Part shown: positions 7,341-15,440 of the stretch, in pieces
How the letters are laid out: every line of letters begins with the position of its first letter
Position numbering within the stretch: position 1 is the first letter of the stretch
Source: a bacterium
Lineage (GTDB): Bacteria; Patescibacteriota; Saccharimonadia; Saccharimonadales; Saccharimonadaceae
Length of the DNA stretch: 26,686 nt
Assembly: GCA_029565375.1 (NCBI GenBank)
Contig: JAKQOF010000069.1
Location: 1 to 26,686 of the forward strand
Direction: 5' to 3'
Program-made: the position numbers and the translations under genes
The notes under the pieces: generated by a model
Database searches by the model: none
Told to the model about the DNA's origin: nothing
Seen by the model: only the letters and a program-made list of their open reading frames with translations

Positions 7341-8510
7341 ATGAATATACCAACACCCGACGGTCTCTTTAACAATGAAAACTTTACAGAGAACATCCGC
7401 GAACCACAACCAACACGTACCCCCACACAAGAGTACGTCTTACATGCAATGCCCGACGCGCTGCGCATGGTGAAAGAGGGAACACTGTCCTATGCTCAGT
7501 TGCGCCAAAGCCAAGCCGCGCTGCTCGACAACGCTGCAGAATCAATTCTTGGCAACACAGACGAGCGAACAGCGCTTGTCACACAACTTGACCTTGCATT
7601 TATGCTGGGTGGCTATTTGCCGTCCGGTAGCGATGCCTATGTCAACGCGCCGTCACAACTCCTCGCGTTACTTGATTATCAAGCCGAGACGTTCAATCTG
7701 CCTAACCGTATGGACTACGAGTTAATTATCGACGTTAATACGGAAGAGTTTAATACAACCGGACATATGCGAACGTATTTAAACGGGCCAGACGCACAAA
7801 GTGAACGCGACTTTTACCTAGGACATCACGTCAGTGAGTCGTATCTTAAACAAGTTGCGTCATCTCTTGACGGCATTGTTGTGGGTGACATAACAGGAGC
7901 AGACATTCAGCCTACATTACAAACCGCGCAGCAAAACCTCAAACTGTTTCGAGAATATATGGCGGCCTATATGCGTTTGTCTGCAACTGTTTTTGACACG
8001 TCACTTCGACCATACCTGGCGACGTATCCTGACGGCATACGAAACGCCAGCGGAGCTTTTATGCCAAGTGTCCAGCTGACCGAGCTTGCCCTGCATGCAC
8101 CAACCGAGCAACAAACCAAGTACATCGATATGGCGTTGCCGTACTTTCCACGTGCGACCCGCGCAAAAATCGAAAACGCACATCAGCAATCACTTTCAGG
8201 TAAAAACCTTGCTGACATGATCACAGCAGGGGACCTATCACTCGATCGTGAAAGTAGTAATATGTTGAACGCAATCGTCGAGGAGTTCATTACATTTCGT
8301 ACTACTCATTTGGCAGTTGTTCGCCACAAAATCCCACAAGCGTTTGTAGAGGATGCAGGACCAAAAAGTCGTCAACAATTTGCAGCCTTTGGCGAGCCAG
8401 ACATTATGGCAGACGGCGAGAAAGGAACGGCAGACTTTCATATCGTCAACTTCCTTGCCGGCAGCGTACATCGCTTGATACAAGCAAAACGACAACTTGA
8501 CACTGATTAA
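7341..8510 (+). CDS. Indoleamine 2,3-dioxygenase/PrnB superfamily haem protein
   Basis: The 389-aa protein resembles the IDO/TDO/PrnB fold. FRTTHLAVVRHKIP (residues 319-332) aligns with human IDO1 LRSYHLQIVTKYIL, so His323 matches the proximal haem ligand. GTADFHIVNFLAGSVH near the C terminus matches the IDO segment GTGGTDLMNFL. YPDGIRNASGAFMPSVQ matches the loop of the FRGGSAAQSS region. Length fits IDO (about 400). Whether it opens the indole ring (IDO) or rearranges a Trp derivative (PrnB type) cannot be decided. I chose ATG 7341, with GGAG 9 bases upstream, over an upstream in-frame start at 7251 that would overlap the previous gene. It is third in the operon behind the TrpR-type operator, which supports a tryptophan-like substrate. 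Confidence 0.7.
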   Translation: MNIPTPDGLFNNENFTENIREPQPTRTPTQEYVLHAMPDALRMVKEGTLSYAQLRQSQAALLDNAAESILGNTDERTALVTQLDLAFMLGGYLPSGSDAYVNAPSQLLALLDYQAETFNLPNRMDYELIIDVNTEEFNTTGHMRTYLNGPDAQSERDFYLGHHVSESYLKQVASSLDGIVVGDITGADIQPTLQTAQQNLKLFREYMAAYMRLSATVFDTSLRPYLATYPDGIRNASGAFMPSVQLTELALHAPTEQQTKYIDMALPYFPRATRAKIENAHQQSLSGKNLADMITAGDLSLDRESSNMLNAIVEEFITFRTTHLAVVRHKIPQAFVEDAGPKSRQQFAAFGEPDIMADGEKGTADFHIVNFLAGSVHRLIQAKRQLDTD

Positions 8511-8517
8511 CGCGTCC

Positions 8518-8546
8518 TAGACTATCGGACAGATTAACGATAGAAT
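8518..8546 (+). promoter_or_regulatory. Promoter of purD-purN
   Basis: TAGACT (8518-8523), a 17-bp spacer and TAGAAT (8541-8546) lie 24 bases before the purD start. A strong AGGAGG (8560-8565) follows, so unlike several other operons here this one has a normal Shine-Dalgarno leader. Confidence 0.5.
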
Positions 8547-8570
8547 GAGGGTATTAATCAGGAGGTTCTC

Positions 8571-9848
8571 GTGAGCGAAAGATCAGCACTCATTATAGGC
8601 AACGGTGGCAGAGAACACGCATTCGCGAAAACACTTGGTGACTACGTGACTATCTACGCTGCGCCAGGCAACGCGGGGACGGCGCTCATGCCAAATGTCA
8701 CTAATGTCGATGTTGATGACCCAGTGGCATTTGCACGCGAGCACAACATTGATGTGACGATCATCGGCCCTGAAGCGCCATTGGTTGCTGGTGTTGCGGA
8801 CGACTTTCGTGCTGCGGGTCTAACGGTTGTGGGGCCTAGCAAGATTGCAGCGCAGTTAGAATCAAGTAAAAGTTTTGCCTGTGACTTTATGGAGCGCCAC
8901 GATATTGCGTATCCAAAAAGCCGTACCATCCACACCGTTGATCAGTTTACCGACGAGGCAACATCAATCGTCATCAAGGCTGATGGCCTAGCAGGTGGCA
9001 AGGGTGTTGTACTGCCACAAACACAGGACGAAGCAGTCCAGACACTCACAGCTATGTTTGACGGCGCGTATGATGGTGCTGGTATCAATGGTGTCCTTAT
9101 CCAAGAACGCCTGAGTGGTCCTGAAGTATCTGCTTTTGCGCTCAGCGATGGCAATGACTTTGTCTTGTTGCCGTTTGCCCAAGACCACAAGCGTCTGAAA
9201 GACGGCGATCAAGGACCAAACACCGGTGGTATGGGTGCGTATGCGCCAGTACCCGAATCGATTGTCAGTCCGGCGCAGTACGAGAAAATTCGTGACATAG
9301 CGCGCAAAACGATTGATGGTATGAAAGCTGACGGCAATCCGTATAAGGGTATTTTGTACATTGGCGTCATGCTTGCCGAGCAACGTGGCGCTGACCCTGT
9401 GGTGATCGAGTACAACGCACGCTTTGGTGACCCAGAGACAGAGGTTGTCCTGACAATCCTGGCGAATGCTGGCGTTGATGTGTATGAGCTTCTTAAGTCA
9501 ACCGACAGCACTCTCAACGCGTCACAGCTTGACGGCGTTACACTCAACCAATCGGCGCTGACCATTTGTTTTGCGTCTGCAGGCTATCCTGAGTCGTCGC
9601 ATAAGGGCGACGTGATCCTCGGACTTGATACAGACTTTCCTGACGGCGTGTTTGTTCACCATGCAGCGACCAAGCTCGACGGTGACGCGGTTGTAACTAA
9701 CGGTGGGCGAGTATTGTATGTGACAGCTGTCGCAGACGATATTGATACGGCAGCAGCCAATGCCTACAGTGTTATTGGCGAAAGCGGCGTCCACTTTGAT
9801 GGCATGCAGTACCGCACCGACATTGGTAAACAAGCGAGAACAAAGTAG
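8571..9848 (+). CDS. purD: Phosphoribosylamine-glycine ligase (GAR synthetase)
   Basis: The 425-aa enzyme joins phosphoribosylamine and glycine with ATP, step 2 of purine synthesis. It starts with IIGNGGREHAFAK. The ATP-grasp body shows IKADGLAGGKGVVLP, SGPEVSAFALSDG, GPNTGGMGAYAP and the metal-binding EYNARFGDPETEVVL. The C-terminal domain contains CFASAGYPESSHKGDVI. Length and order are standard for PurD. The GTG start at 8571 is chosen because AGGAGG lies 5 bases upstream. The TAG stop shares one base with the purN GTG, so the pair is translationally coupled. Codon usage matches the other central genes. Confidence 0.97.
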   Translation: MSERSALIIGNGGREHAFAKTLGDYVTIYAAPGNAGTALMPNVTNVDVDDPVAFAREHNIDVTIIGPEAPLVAGVADDFRAAGLTVVGPSKIAAQLESSKSFACDFMERHDIAYPKSRTIHTVDQFTDEATSIVIKADGLAGGKGVVLPQTQDEAVQTLTAMFDGAYDGAGINGVLIQERLSGPEVSAFALSDGNDFVLLPFAQDHKRLKDGDQGPNTGGMGAYAPVPESIVSPAQYEKIRDIARKTIDGMKADGNPYKGILYIGVMLAEQRGADPVVIEYNARFGDPETEVVLTILANAGVDVYELLKSTDSTLNASQLDGVTLNQSALTICFASAGYPESSHKGDVILGLDTDFPDGVFVHHAATKLDGDAVVTNGGRVLYVTAVADDIDTAAANAYSVIGESGVHFDGMQYRTDIGKQARTK

Positions 9849-10471
9849 TGTCAGACCGTCCCCGTATTGCAATCCTGGCGTCAGGCAGCGGCACCACAGC
9901 AGAGGCACTCATTCACGCCACACAAAACGGTGTGTTAAATGCTGATGTCTGTTTGGTCATCACCAACAAACCCGATGCGGGGATTTTGCAAAAGGTAGAG
10001 CGATTTAACGCAATGGGACTGAGTATCAAGACGCTGGTCATTAACGGCATAACTCATCCAGGCATTGCAGACAAAGGCGAACAAACACCAGCCGAGGCAC
10101 AGGCAATATACGACGCGATCTCATCAGTTAATGTTGACTTAGTATTGTTGCTGGGGTACTTGCGTAAAGTTATTGATCCGCTGCTGAGTCTGCGAATCCT
10201 CAACACACACCCAGGCCTATTACCAGCAACGCGCGGGCTACACGGCGAAGGCGTGCAACAATTTGTTATCGACAATCATCACGAATTTACAGGCCAAACT
10301 CTACACGAAGTTATTGCAGAGTACGACTCTGGCCGTGTGATTGCTGAACATAAACTGCCTGTCATGTCATGGGACACCGTCGACACACTCAATGCGAGTG
10401 TTCAATTGATGGAAAAAGCATATATAAGCGTTGACGTTCAACAATACATACAAGACCTCAAGTTGGAATAA
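9848..10471 (+). CDS. purN: Phosphoribosylglycinamide formyltransferase, 10-formyl-THF dependent
   Basis: The 207-aa enzyme formylates GAR with 10-formyltetrahydrofolate (step 3). The phosphate-binding ASGSGTTAEAL opens the protein. The catalytic triad is seen as Asn119 and His121 in NTHPGLLPATRGLHGEG and Asp160 in YDSGRVIAEHKLPV. The usual NxHPSLLP is NTHPGLLP here, a mild variation. The GTG start overlaps the purD TAG by one base. A run of eight T follows the stop, but I see no stem before it. It is the folate-dependent type, not the formate-dependent PurT. Confidence 0.93.
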   Translation: MSDRPRIAILASGSGTTAEALIHATQNGVLNADVCLVITNKPDAGILQKVERFNAMGLSIKTLVINGITHPGIADKGEQTPAEAQAIYDAISSVNVDLVLLLGYLRKVIDPLLSLRILNTHPGLLPATRGLHGEGVQQFVIDNHHEFTGQTLHEVIAEYDSGRVIAEHKLPVMSWDTVDTLNASVQLMEKAYISVDVQQYIQDLKLE

Positions 10472-10485
10472 AGTTTTTTTTGATT

Positions 10486-10911
10486 CTAGAGTCTATCGGG
10501 AAGATCGATAATGTTCTCTTTGAAGCCTGCTTTCAGAATTTTGACAATCTTTTGCATACTTTGTGCGTTGCTATCAGCAACTTCTAAAGCAAGTCTGTAC
10601 AACTCGTCAGGCGTAAAATCTAGCATCTTGCCATTCTTAAATAGAAAAACCATTGTTATGACTACTGCACATCTTTTATTACCGTTACCAATCGCGTGAT
10701 CTTTAGCGAGCATATAAAAAAGTATGGCAGCTCGATGATACATATACCAATAAAGGTATCGTCCCCCAAATGTAGTGAACGGTTGATTAAGTGCGCCATC
10801 CAGCGCTCTTAAAGATTTATTCGTGATAGGCCCGATAGGCTCAGTAGAAGGCAAAAGGTGTGGCAAGAGTTCGATTGCAGCGAGCGCTTCACCTAACTCT
10901 ACTTTTTTCAT
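10486..10911 (-). CDS. doc: Doc-type (Fic family) toxin
   Basis: The 141-aa protein belongs to the death-on-curing branch of the Fic fold. HAIGNGNKRCA (residues 72-82) matches the Doc motif HxFx(D/N)GNKR, with Ile instead of the usual Phe. Doc proteins phosphorylate elongation factor Tu and so stop translation; the short motif argues for this rather than AMPylation, which needs the longer Fic motif. The protein is helical throughout, of normal Doc length, with no membrane segment. Its ATG overlaps the stop of a 37-codon upstream gene by 4 bases, the usual antitoxin-toxin arrangement. It sits as an independent minus-strand unit between purN and purB. Confidence 0.88.
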   Translation of the reverse strand: MKKVELGEALAAIELLPHLLPSTEPIGPITNKSLRALDGALNQPFTTFGGRYLYWYMYHRAAILFYMLAKDHAIGNGNKRCAVVITMVFLFKNGKMLDFTPDELYRLALEVADSNAQSMQKIVKILKAGFKENIIDLPDRL

Positions 10912-11021
10912 GTTGCAGCAAGACGCGTAAGAGTTCTATGGTACTTCTTAACAGTCAGCTTAACGGCCTGTTCAACCTGAGCTTTCTGTTTTGGTGTAAG
11001 TGATTTTATTACTGGTGCCAT
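10908..11021 (-). CDS. Very small putative antitoxin of the Doc pair
   Basis: This 37-codon ORF starts MAPVIKSLTPKQKAQ and ends in RLAAT. It is strongly basic (nine Lys/Arg) and predicted to be one or two helices. Its TGA overlaps the doc ATG (ATGA), so the two are co-translated. It lacks the N-terminal DNA-binding domain of Phd and matches only what a toxin-neutralising peptide would need. Similar tiny ORFs ahead of doc genes are, to my recollection, seen in candidate-phyla genomes. The upstream TATAAT (11034-11039, minus strand) gives a plausible promoter. Function is inferred from position only. Confidence 0.6.
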   Translation of the reverse strand: MAPVIKSLTPKQKAQVEQAVKLTVKKYHRTLTRLAAT

Positions 11022-11033
11022 AATGTAATACTA

Positions 11034-11039
11034 ATTATA
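11034..11039 (-). promoter_or_regulatory. -10 element of the antitoxin-doc operon
   Basis: On the minus strand a perfect TATAAT lies 12 bases before the antitoxin ATG. The -35 (TGGACT at 17 bp) is weak. The promoter is well enough formed to make the pair independent of the pur operons around it. Confidence 0.45.
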
Positions 11040-11112
11040 CATGAGCGTGTCATGTCAGTCCACCTTTTGCTACACAACTTTCTATCACGAACTAATATAA
11101 CGAGTAGCTTAG

Positions 11113-12510
11113 TTATCTCCAGTTTTTAGCAATTCGTCGGGCTTTTTCAGCTGCTCGGCCGATGTAGTATTTTTCAGGCTGGGTAATGATTTGCTTTTCC
11201 TGGCCTGTAAACTTGTTCCAATATTCCGTCGCCTCAGCATCAGCTGTAATCACATCAACGAGTGGCGTGCCACTTTCCATTGCAGAGTGGGCGAGGGCTT
11301 TTGACTTTTCGTGTGCGGTTGTGTGACCGTATTTTTCAAACAACAAGTACAGTGGCTCTGCTGCGATTGCGCCACCAGTCAGTTGCAAGTTGCGTTGCAT
11401 GTTTTCTTCGTCGACTTCCAGTTTGTTCATAATGGTGTTCAGGCGAGTTGCCATAGCAACGACTGACGCAGGGATAATCACATAGAATCGTGAAGATGCA
11501 GAATCGGTCAGGTCACGTTGGTGCTCGCTGCTGATGTTCAAACGTGCGTTGATGGTTTGTGAGGTGACTTCCTTCCACATACTGACGACGTTTTCGAAGT
11601 TCCATGGATTGCGTTTGTGTGCCATGGTTGATGAACCTGTTTGGCCTGGTTCAAAGCGTTCGCGAACTTCACCGATCTCGGTCCGTTGCAAGTGACGCAT
11701 GTCATGTGCCAAATTAGACATAATGCCGGCAGCCAAACTTAACTCGTCCAGCAGACGAACGATGTTTTCTGCCGGAATGATCTGAGTAGAGTAAGGGGCG
11801 ACCTTTAAACCAAGGCTGGTTACGATCTTTTCCTCAAACTCTTCCGGATTATCAACAAACACGCTGAGTGCGTTGTATGATCCAACCGCACCAGAGAATT
11901 TGCCAAACAGATTGTCTGTTGCAGCCTGAATAATTTCTAAACTTTGACCCAAACGACTGACGTACTCGGCAATGGCAAACCCAAAGGTAATAGGCACAGC
12001 GTGCTGACCGTGTGTGCGACCAACTTGGACTGTGTCGGCGTACTTTTCGCTGATCTCAGCCAAGCTGTGAAGTAGTGTCGTGATACGCGGAATAACGACG
12101 TTAGTCATCGCGTCTTTCATTTGGAGTGAGCTGGCCGTACCAATCACGTCGTGTGATGTCGCACCAAAGTGAACGTATGGCTGTGCTTCTTCGGACAACT
12201 TTGACTTAATGACGTTCACCAATGCTTTGATGTCATGACGAGTTGTCTTTTCCTCGGCATATACTTCTTCAGTAGTGACCTGTGACGCAGCAACAGCAAT
12301 CTCATCAGCGATGTCCTGTGAACATACGCCATAATCTGCAAGTGTGTTAGCGAGTGCTCCCTCAACATATGCCTGATAGGCAACACGACTGCGTTCAGAC
12401 AGGTAATGACCAATCTCGATATCATAGTAGCGATTGTCCAGTGGGTCGATAGAGTCATAATTACGTGCATCAGATGTTGCAGGAAGTACGATTGGTGCGA
12501 GTTTTTTCAT
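11113..12510 (-). CDS. purB: Adenylosuccinate lyase
   Basis: The 465-aa homotetrameric enzyme cleaves SAICAR to AICAR and adenylosuccinate to AMP, with release of fumarate. Family landmarks are IDPLDNRYYD near the N terminus, the catalytic-His regions HFGATSHDV and VGRTHGQHAVPITFG, and the fumarase/aspartase-superfamily signature GSSTMAHKRNPWNFEN starting at residue 292 (Ala replaces the more usual Pro in MPHKRNP). It follows purC with only 2 bases between the stop and the ATG, so the two are co-transcribed and give successive steps. The stop is followed by a weak inverted repeat (AACTAA/TTAGTT) that may serve as terminator. Confidence 0.95.
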   Translation of the reverse strand: MKKLAPIVLPATSDARNYDSIDPLDNRYYDIEIGHYLSERSRVAYQAYVEGALANTLADYGVCSQDIADEIAVAASQVTTEEVYAEEKTTRHDIKALVNVIKSKLSEEAQPYVHFGATSHDVIGTASSLQMKDAMTNVVIPRITTLLHSLAEISEKYADTVQVGRTHGQHAVPITFGFAIAEYVSRLGQSLEIIQAATDNLFGKFSGAVGSYNALSVFVDNPEEFEEKIVTSLGLKVAPYSTQIIPAENIVRLLDELSLAAGIMSNLAHDMRHLQRTEIGEVRERFEPGQTGSSTMAHKRNPWNFENVVSMWKEVTSQTINARLNISSEHQRDLTDSASSRFYVIIPASVVAMATRLNTIMNKLEVDEENMQRNLQLTGGAIAAEPLYLLFEKYGHTTAHEKSKALAHSAMESGTPLVDVITADAEATEYWNKFTGQEKQIITQPEKYYIGRAAEKARRIAKNWR

Positions 12511-12512
12511 AG

Positions 12513-13472
12513 CTATAAGCCTTTCAGTGCATCAAGGACGCGTGTATTAATTCTTTCAATTGGGTCTTGGTCGACAGCTGGTTTGACAAACGTCTGACCG
12601 CTTAACTGCTCAAACAATTCGATATAGCGGTCTGACACAGACGTAACAAAGTCGTCAGACATATCTGGCACAACTTCGCCGTCTTTGCCGCTAAAGTTAT
12701 TGGCCATCAGCCACTCACGAACAAATTCTTTTGATAAGTGACGTGGTAGTGGCTGGCTGTGATCGGCCACATACGCGTCGTATGTATCTGCGTAAAAATA
12801 TCGTGATGAATCTGGTGTATGAATCTCGTCAATAACATAGATTGTGCCGTCTGCGCTTTTACCAAACTCATATTTGGTATCCATCAATACCAGTCCACGA
12901 TCGCGAGCCAGTTGTTGACCACGTGCAAATAATGCCAGGGCGTATTGTGACAACTGCGCAAACTCATCTGCGGTCGCGAGGCCAGTCGCAATAATGTCAC
13001 GGGCCGAGATGTCTTCGTCGTGACCTTCGGCTGCCTTGGTTGATGGCGTAATAATTGGGGCAGGGAACATATCGTACTCGCTCAAACCGTCAGGCATTGC
13101 CTCGCCACATAACTCACGTTTGCCAGCGCTGTACTCGCGCCATGCATGACCAACCAAACCACCACGAACAACCATCTCGATTTTGTATGGGTCTAGTTTG
13201 TGTCCAATACTGACATTTGGATCAGGCGTAGCAATCAACCAGTTTGGCAAAATATCGGTCGTCTTGTCTAAAAAGTACGCAGCCAGTTGATTAAGTACTT
13301 GGCCCTTGTAAGGGATAGCGCGCGGTAAAATCACGTCAAACGCTGATATGCGATCTGTTGCAACAACGACGAGCGTGTCTTCAATGGTGTATACGTCGCG
13401 AACCTTGCCATGGTAGGCAGCTGTCTGACCAGGAAAGGTAGAGTCAGTGCTCGCAATAGGTTGAGTGTTCAT
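12513..13472 (-). CDS. purC: SAICAR synthetase (phosphoribosylaminoimidazole-succinocarboxamide synthase)
   Basis: The 319-aa ATP-dependent ligase joins CAIR and aspartate (step 8). Motifs are GKVRDVYTIEDTLVVVATDRISAFD at the N terminus, the SAICAR synthetase signatures VVRGGLVGHAWREY and LMDTKYEFGK, and IDEIHTPDSSRY. At more than 300 residues it is the longer form found in Bacteroidetes and fungi rather than the 240-residue E. coli type. It starts with an ATG 7 bases after a TAAAAT, so it is probably leaderless. purB follows directly. It diverges from purK across a 177-base region that carries a GC-rich structured segment. Confidence 0.96.
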   Translation of the reverse strand: MNTQPIASTDSTFPGQTAAYHGKVRDVYTIEDTLVVVATDRISAFDVILPRAIPYKGQVLNQLAAYFLDKTTDILPNWLIATPDPNVSIGHKLDPYKIEMVVRGGLVGHAWREYSAGKRELCGEAMPDGLSEYDMFPAPIITPSTKAAEGHDEDISARDIIATGLATADEFAQLSQYALALFARGQQLARDRGLVLMDTKYEFGKSADGTIYVIDEIHTPDSSRYFYADTYDAYVADHSQPLPRHLSKEFVREWLMANNFSGKDGEVVPDMSDDFVTSVSDRYIELFEQLSGQTFVKPAVDQDPIERINTRVLDALKGL

Positions 13473-13479
13473 TAGTTTT

Positions 13480-13509
13480 ATTTTACCATCTCGCTCGCTA
13501 GATAAACAA
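13480..13509 (-). promoter_or_regulatory. Promoter of purC-purB (leaderless)
   Basis: On the minus strand TTGTTT (13509-13504), an 18-bp spacer and TAAAAT (13485-13480) end 7 bases before the purC ATG. There is no Shine-Dalgarno sequence in the gap. Confidence 0.6.
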
Positions 13510-13510
13510 T

Positions 13511-13625
13511 TGTAAGAGTTTGCGTTCGGGTGGCGCGAGGCGGGGCAGCACCCACTTCGAGTCTGGTAATCCAGCGAGAAGGAGGGGCGGACCGAGCGTC
13601 AGGACCCGTTGGAGTTCATTTTACG
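13511..13625 (+). ncRNA. GC-rich structured leader or small RNA upstream of purK
   Basis: This stretch is clearly richer in GC than its surroundings and is non-coding. TGTAA (13511-13515) can pair with TTACG (13621-13625), closing a domain. Inside are GGGTG/CACCC (13528-13532 with 13549-13553) and a stem of CTTC/GAAG plus CTGG/CCAG around a TAAT loop (13555-13581). CGGGT (13527-13531) can instead pair with ACCCG (13604-13608), which excludes the first hairpin. It matches no purine, PRPP or ZTP riboswitch that I can recall. It could be a riboswitch-like leader of the purK operon or an independent RNA. Confidence 0.4.
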
Positions 13626-13649
13626 AAAACAATAGTCTACAATGGTCGC

Positions 13650-14783
13650 ATGGAGTCACAAAAGACTATTGGCATTATCGGTGGCGGACAACTGGGACGA
13701 ATGCTGACGCTTGCCGCGTTGCCACTTGGCTTTAAAGTAGTTGTTGTTAACCCAAGCGCTGGCAGCCCGGCAGCACAAGTTGGTGCAGAAGAAATTGTTG
13801 CGGACCTTTACGACCCAAAGGCGTTACAAGAACTGGCCGAACGTTCAGACTACATTACTATCGAGATCGAGCATCTGGACGTTGACGCAATCGACAGTAT
13901 CGCAAAACTGGGTACACCCGTTAATCCTGCACCGTCAATTATTCGCATTATCCAAGACAAGTTTGCACAAAAAGAATTTTTGGCAGCCGCAGGTATTCCT
14001 GTTGCGCCATTCGTGGCGATTGAGTCTGAGAAAGACGCGATAGAAGCCCTCAAGAAGTTTGACGGCAAAATGCTTCTCAAAACCCGACTGGGCGCATATG
14101 ACGGACGTGGCAACATGGTCGTTGCGTCTGCTGCAGATATCAAGGAAGCGTTTGAACGATTTAACGGCACGCCACTATACGCCGAGGCGTATATTCCGTT
14201 TGAGCGTGAACTTGCTGTCATGGTTGCACGCAGTATGCGTGATGAGATTGCACTGTATCCGATTGTGCAAACAATTCACGAGCGTAACATTTGCATCGAA
14301 GTTCTTGCACCAGCGCCAGTCAGTGACGACATTCATGAGCGAGCAGCTGCAATTGCAAACTCTGTCGCTGAATTACTACAGGGTGCTGGAACATTTGGGA
14401 TCGAAATGTTCCTAACAAACACAGGCGACATATTGATCAACGAGATCGCACCGCGCGTACACAACTCTGGTCATTACACCACCGAGGCTTCACGCACATC
14501 GCAGTTTGAACAGCATGTTCGTGCTATTAGCGACTTGCCACTTGGCGACACCAGTATGGTTGTACCAGCCGCAGTCATGGTCAACATCTTGGGCGAACAC
14601 GACCGACCGACAATTATTACAGGCCTACAAGATTCACTGTCAATTCCTGCAACCAGTGTGCATTTGTATGGCAAATTCCCGACCAAAATCGACCGCAAGA
14701 TGGGTCACATTACCGCCACAGCCTCAACCATTGAAGAGGCCCGCAAGCGTGCACGTGCCGCACGAAAGCTGATTAGTTTATGA
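13650..14783 (+). CDS. purK: N5-carboxyaminoimidazole ribonucleotide synthetase
   Basis: The 377-aa ATP-grasp enzyme makes N5-CAIR from AIR, bicarbonate and ATP, the substrate for PurE. IGIIGGGQLGRML (residues 7-19) starts the N-terminal domain. ATP-grasp elements include KTRLGAYDGRGNMVV, AEAYIPFERELAVMVARS, and the metal-binding stretch ending INEIAPRVHNSGHYTTEA. I chose ATG 13650 because the N terminus then matches PurK; an open frame extending 40 codons upstream runs through the structured RNA region and is not coding-like. No clear Shine-Dalgarno precedes it. A weak TTGGAG/TAGTCT pair with 18-bp spacing ends 11 bases before the ATG. The stop overlaps the next ATG by 4 bases. Confidence 0.95.
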   Translation: MESQKTIGIIGGGQLGRMLTLAALPLGFKVVVVNPSAGSPAAQVGAEEIVADLYDPKALQELAERSDYITIEIEHLDVDAIDSIAKLGTPVNPAPSIIRIIQDKFAQKEFLAAAGIPVAPFVAIESEKDAIEALKKFDGKMLLKTRLGAYDGRGNMVVASAADIKEAFERFNGTPLYAEAYIPFERELAVMVARSMRDEIALYPIVQTIHERNICIEVLAPAPVSDDIHERAAAIANSVAELLQGAGTFGIEMFLTNTGDILINEIAPRVHNSGHYTTEASRTSQFEQHVRAISDLPLGDTSMVVPAAVMVNILGEHDRPTIITGLQDSLSIPATSVHLYGKFPTKIDRKMGHITATASTIEEARKRARAARKLISL

Positions 14784-15439
14784 TAAAACTCGTCGTTTTT
14801 GACTGGAACGGCACTCTATTCTCTGACACACAAGCAATAGTCGTTGGTGTTAACGCACGTTTATCGTACCTGGAGCACACTCCAGTAACAATTCAGCAAT
14901 ACCGAGAGCTCTTCGAGGTACCGATAGCAAATACGTATAAAAAACTTGGCTTAGATTCAGAGACCGTCGGTAAAACCGCAAAAGAGCACTCAGAAGCCTT
15001 CCATAGTGCATACGAAGCACGCGCTGCCAACGTAAGAACACGTTCAGGGGCACGGGAAGTGCTAGACTACCTTGATCAAAAAGGCGTTAAAAAAATAATA
15101 TTAAGCAACCATAATGTTAACGCCATATCTAAGCAATTAAAAAGACTGAAATTAGAACATTACTTCGAAAAAGTTCTCGCGAACGATACGCTTTGGGCGG
15201 CACATTTTCAAGGAAAGAAGGAGCGGCTTGCTAGTTATCTTAAAACGACGAACTATAAACCAAATGAGATCCTCATCATCGGAGATACGAGCGAAGAAAC
15301 ATTGATCGGGCGAGAATTGGGACTACACACAGTCTCGATTACTGGAGGCGGTAGTACGGCAAAAAGACTCAGAGATGCCAAGCCTGATATACTGATTCAC
15401 AAACTTCGTGATTTAATAAATCTAATGGAGGAGATTTGA
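14780..15439 (+). CDS. HAD-superfamily hydrolase
   Basis: The 219-aa protein has the HAD fold with a helical cap. Motif I is VVFDWNGTLFSD: the nucleophile Asp8 is present, but the usual second Asp (general acid) is Asn. DWNGT occurs in some HAD families, so activity is not ruled out. Motif II is ILSNHN, the motif III lysines lie in FQGKKER, and motif IV is ILIIGDTSEETLIGRELG. It would be a phosphoglycolate-phosphatase-like enzyme acting on a small phosphorylated substrate that cannot be named. The gene sits between purK and purE, overlapping purK by 4 bases and ending one base before purE. That position suggests a role tied to purine intermediates, for example repair or removal of damaged phosphates. 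Confidence 0.85.
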   Translation: MIKLVVFDWNGTLFSDTQAIVVGVNARLSYLEHTPVTIQQYRELFEVPIANTYKKLGLDSETVGKTAKEHSEAFHSAYEARAANVRTRSGAREVLDYLDQKGVKKIILSNHNVNAISKQLKRLKLEHYFEKVLANDTLWAAHFQGKKERLASYLKTTNYKPNEILIIGDTSEETLIGRELGLHTVSITGGGSTAKRLRDAKPDILIHKLRDLINLMEEI

Positions 15440-15440
15440 A

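Noticed and set aside
10472..10485. Rho-independent terminator after purN (T8 run)
   Set aside because: No stem could be found immediately before the T-run.
13550..13600. Possible tRNA fragment (TTCGAGTC and a CTGG-TAAT-CCAG hairpin)
   Set aside because: No acceptor stem, D-arm and anticodon arm could be placed together on either strand.
13530..13649. 40-codon N-terminal extension of purK
   Set aside because: It runs through the structured GC-rich RNA region, and PurK proteins start at the IGIIGGGQLG segment.
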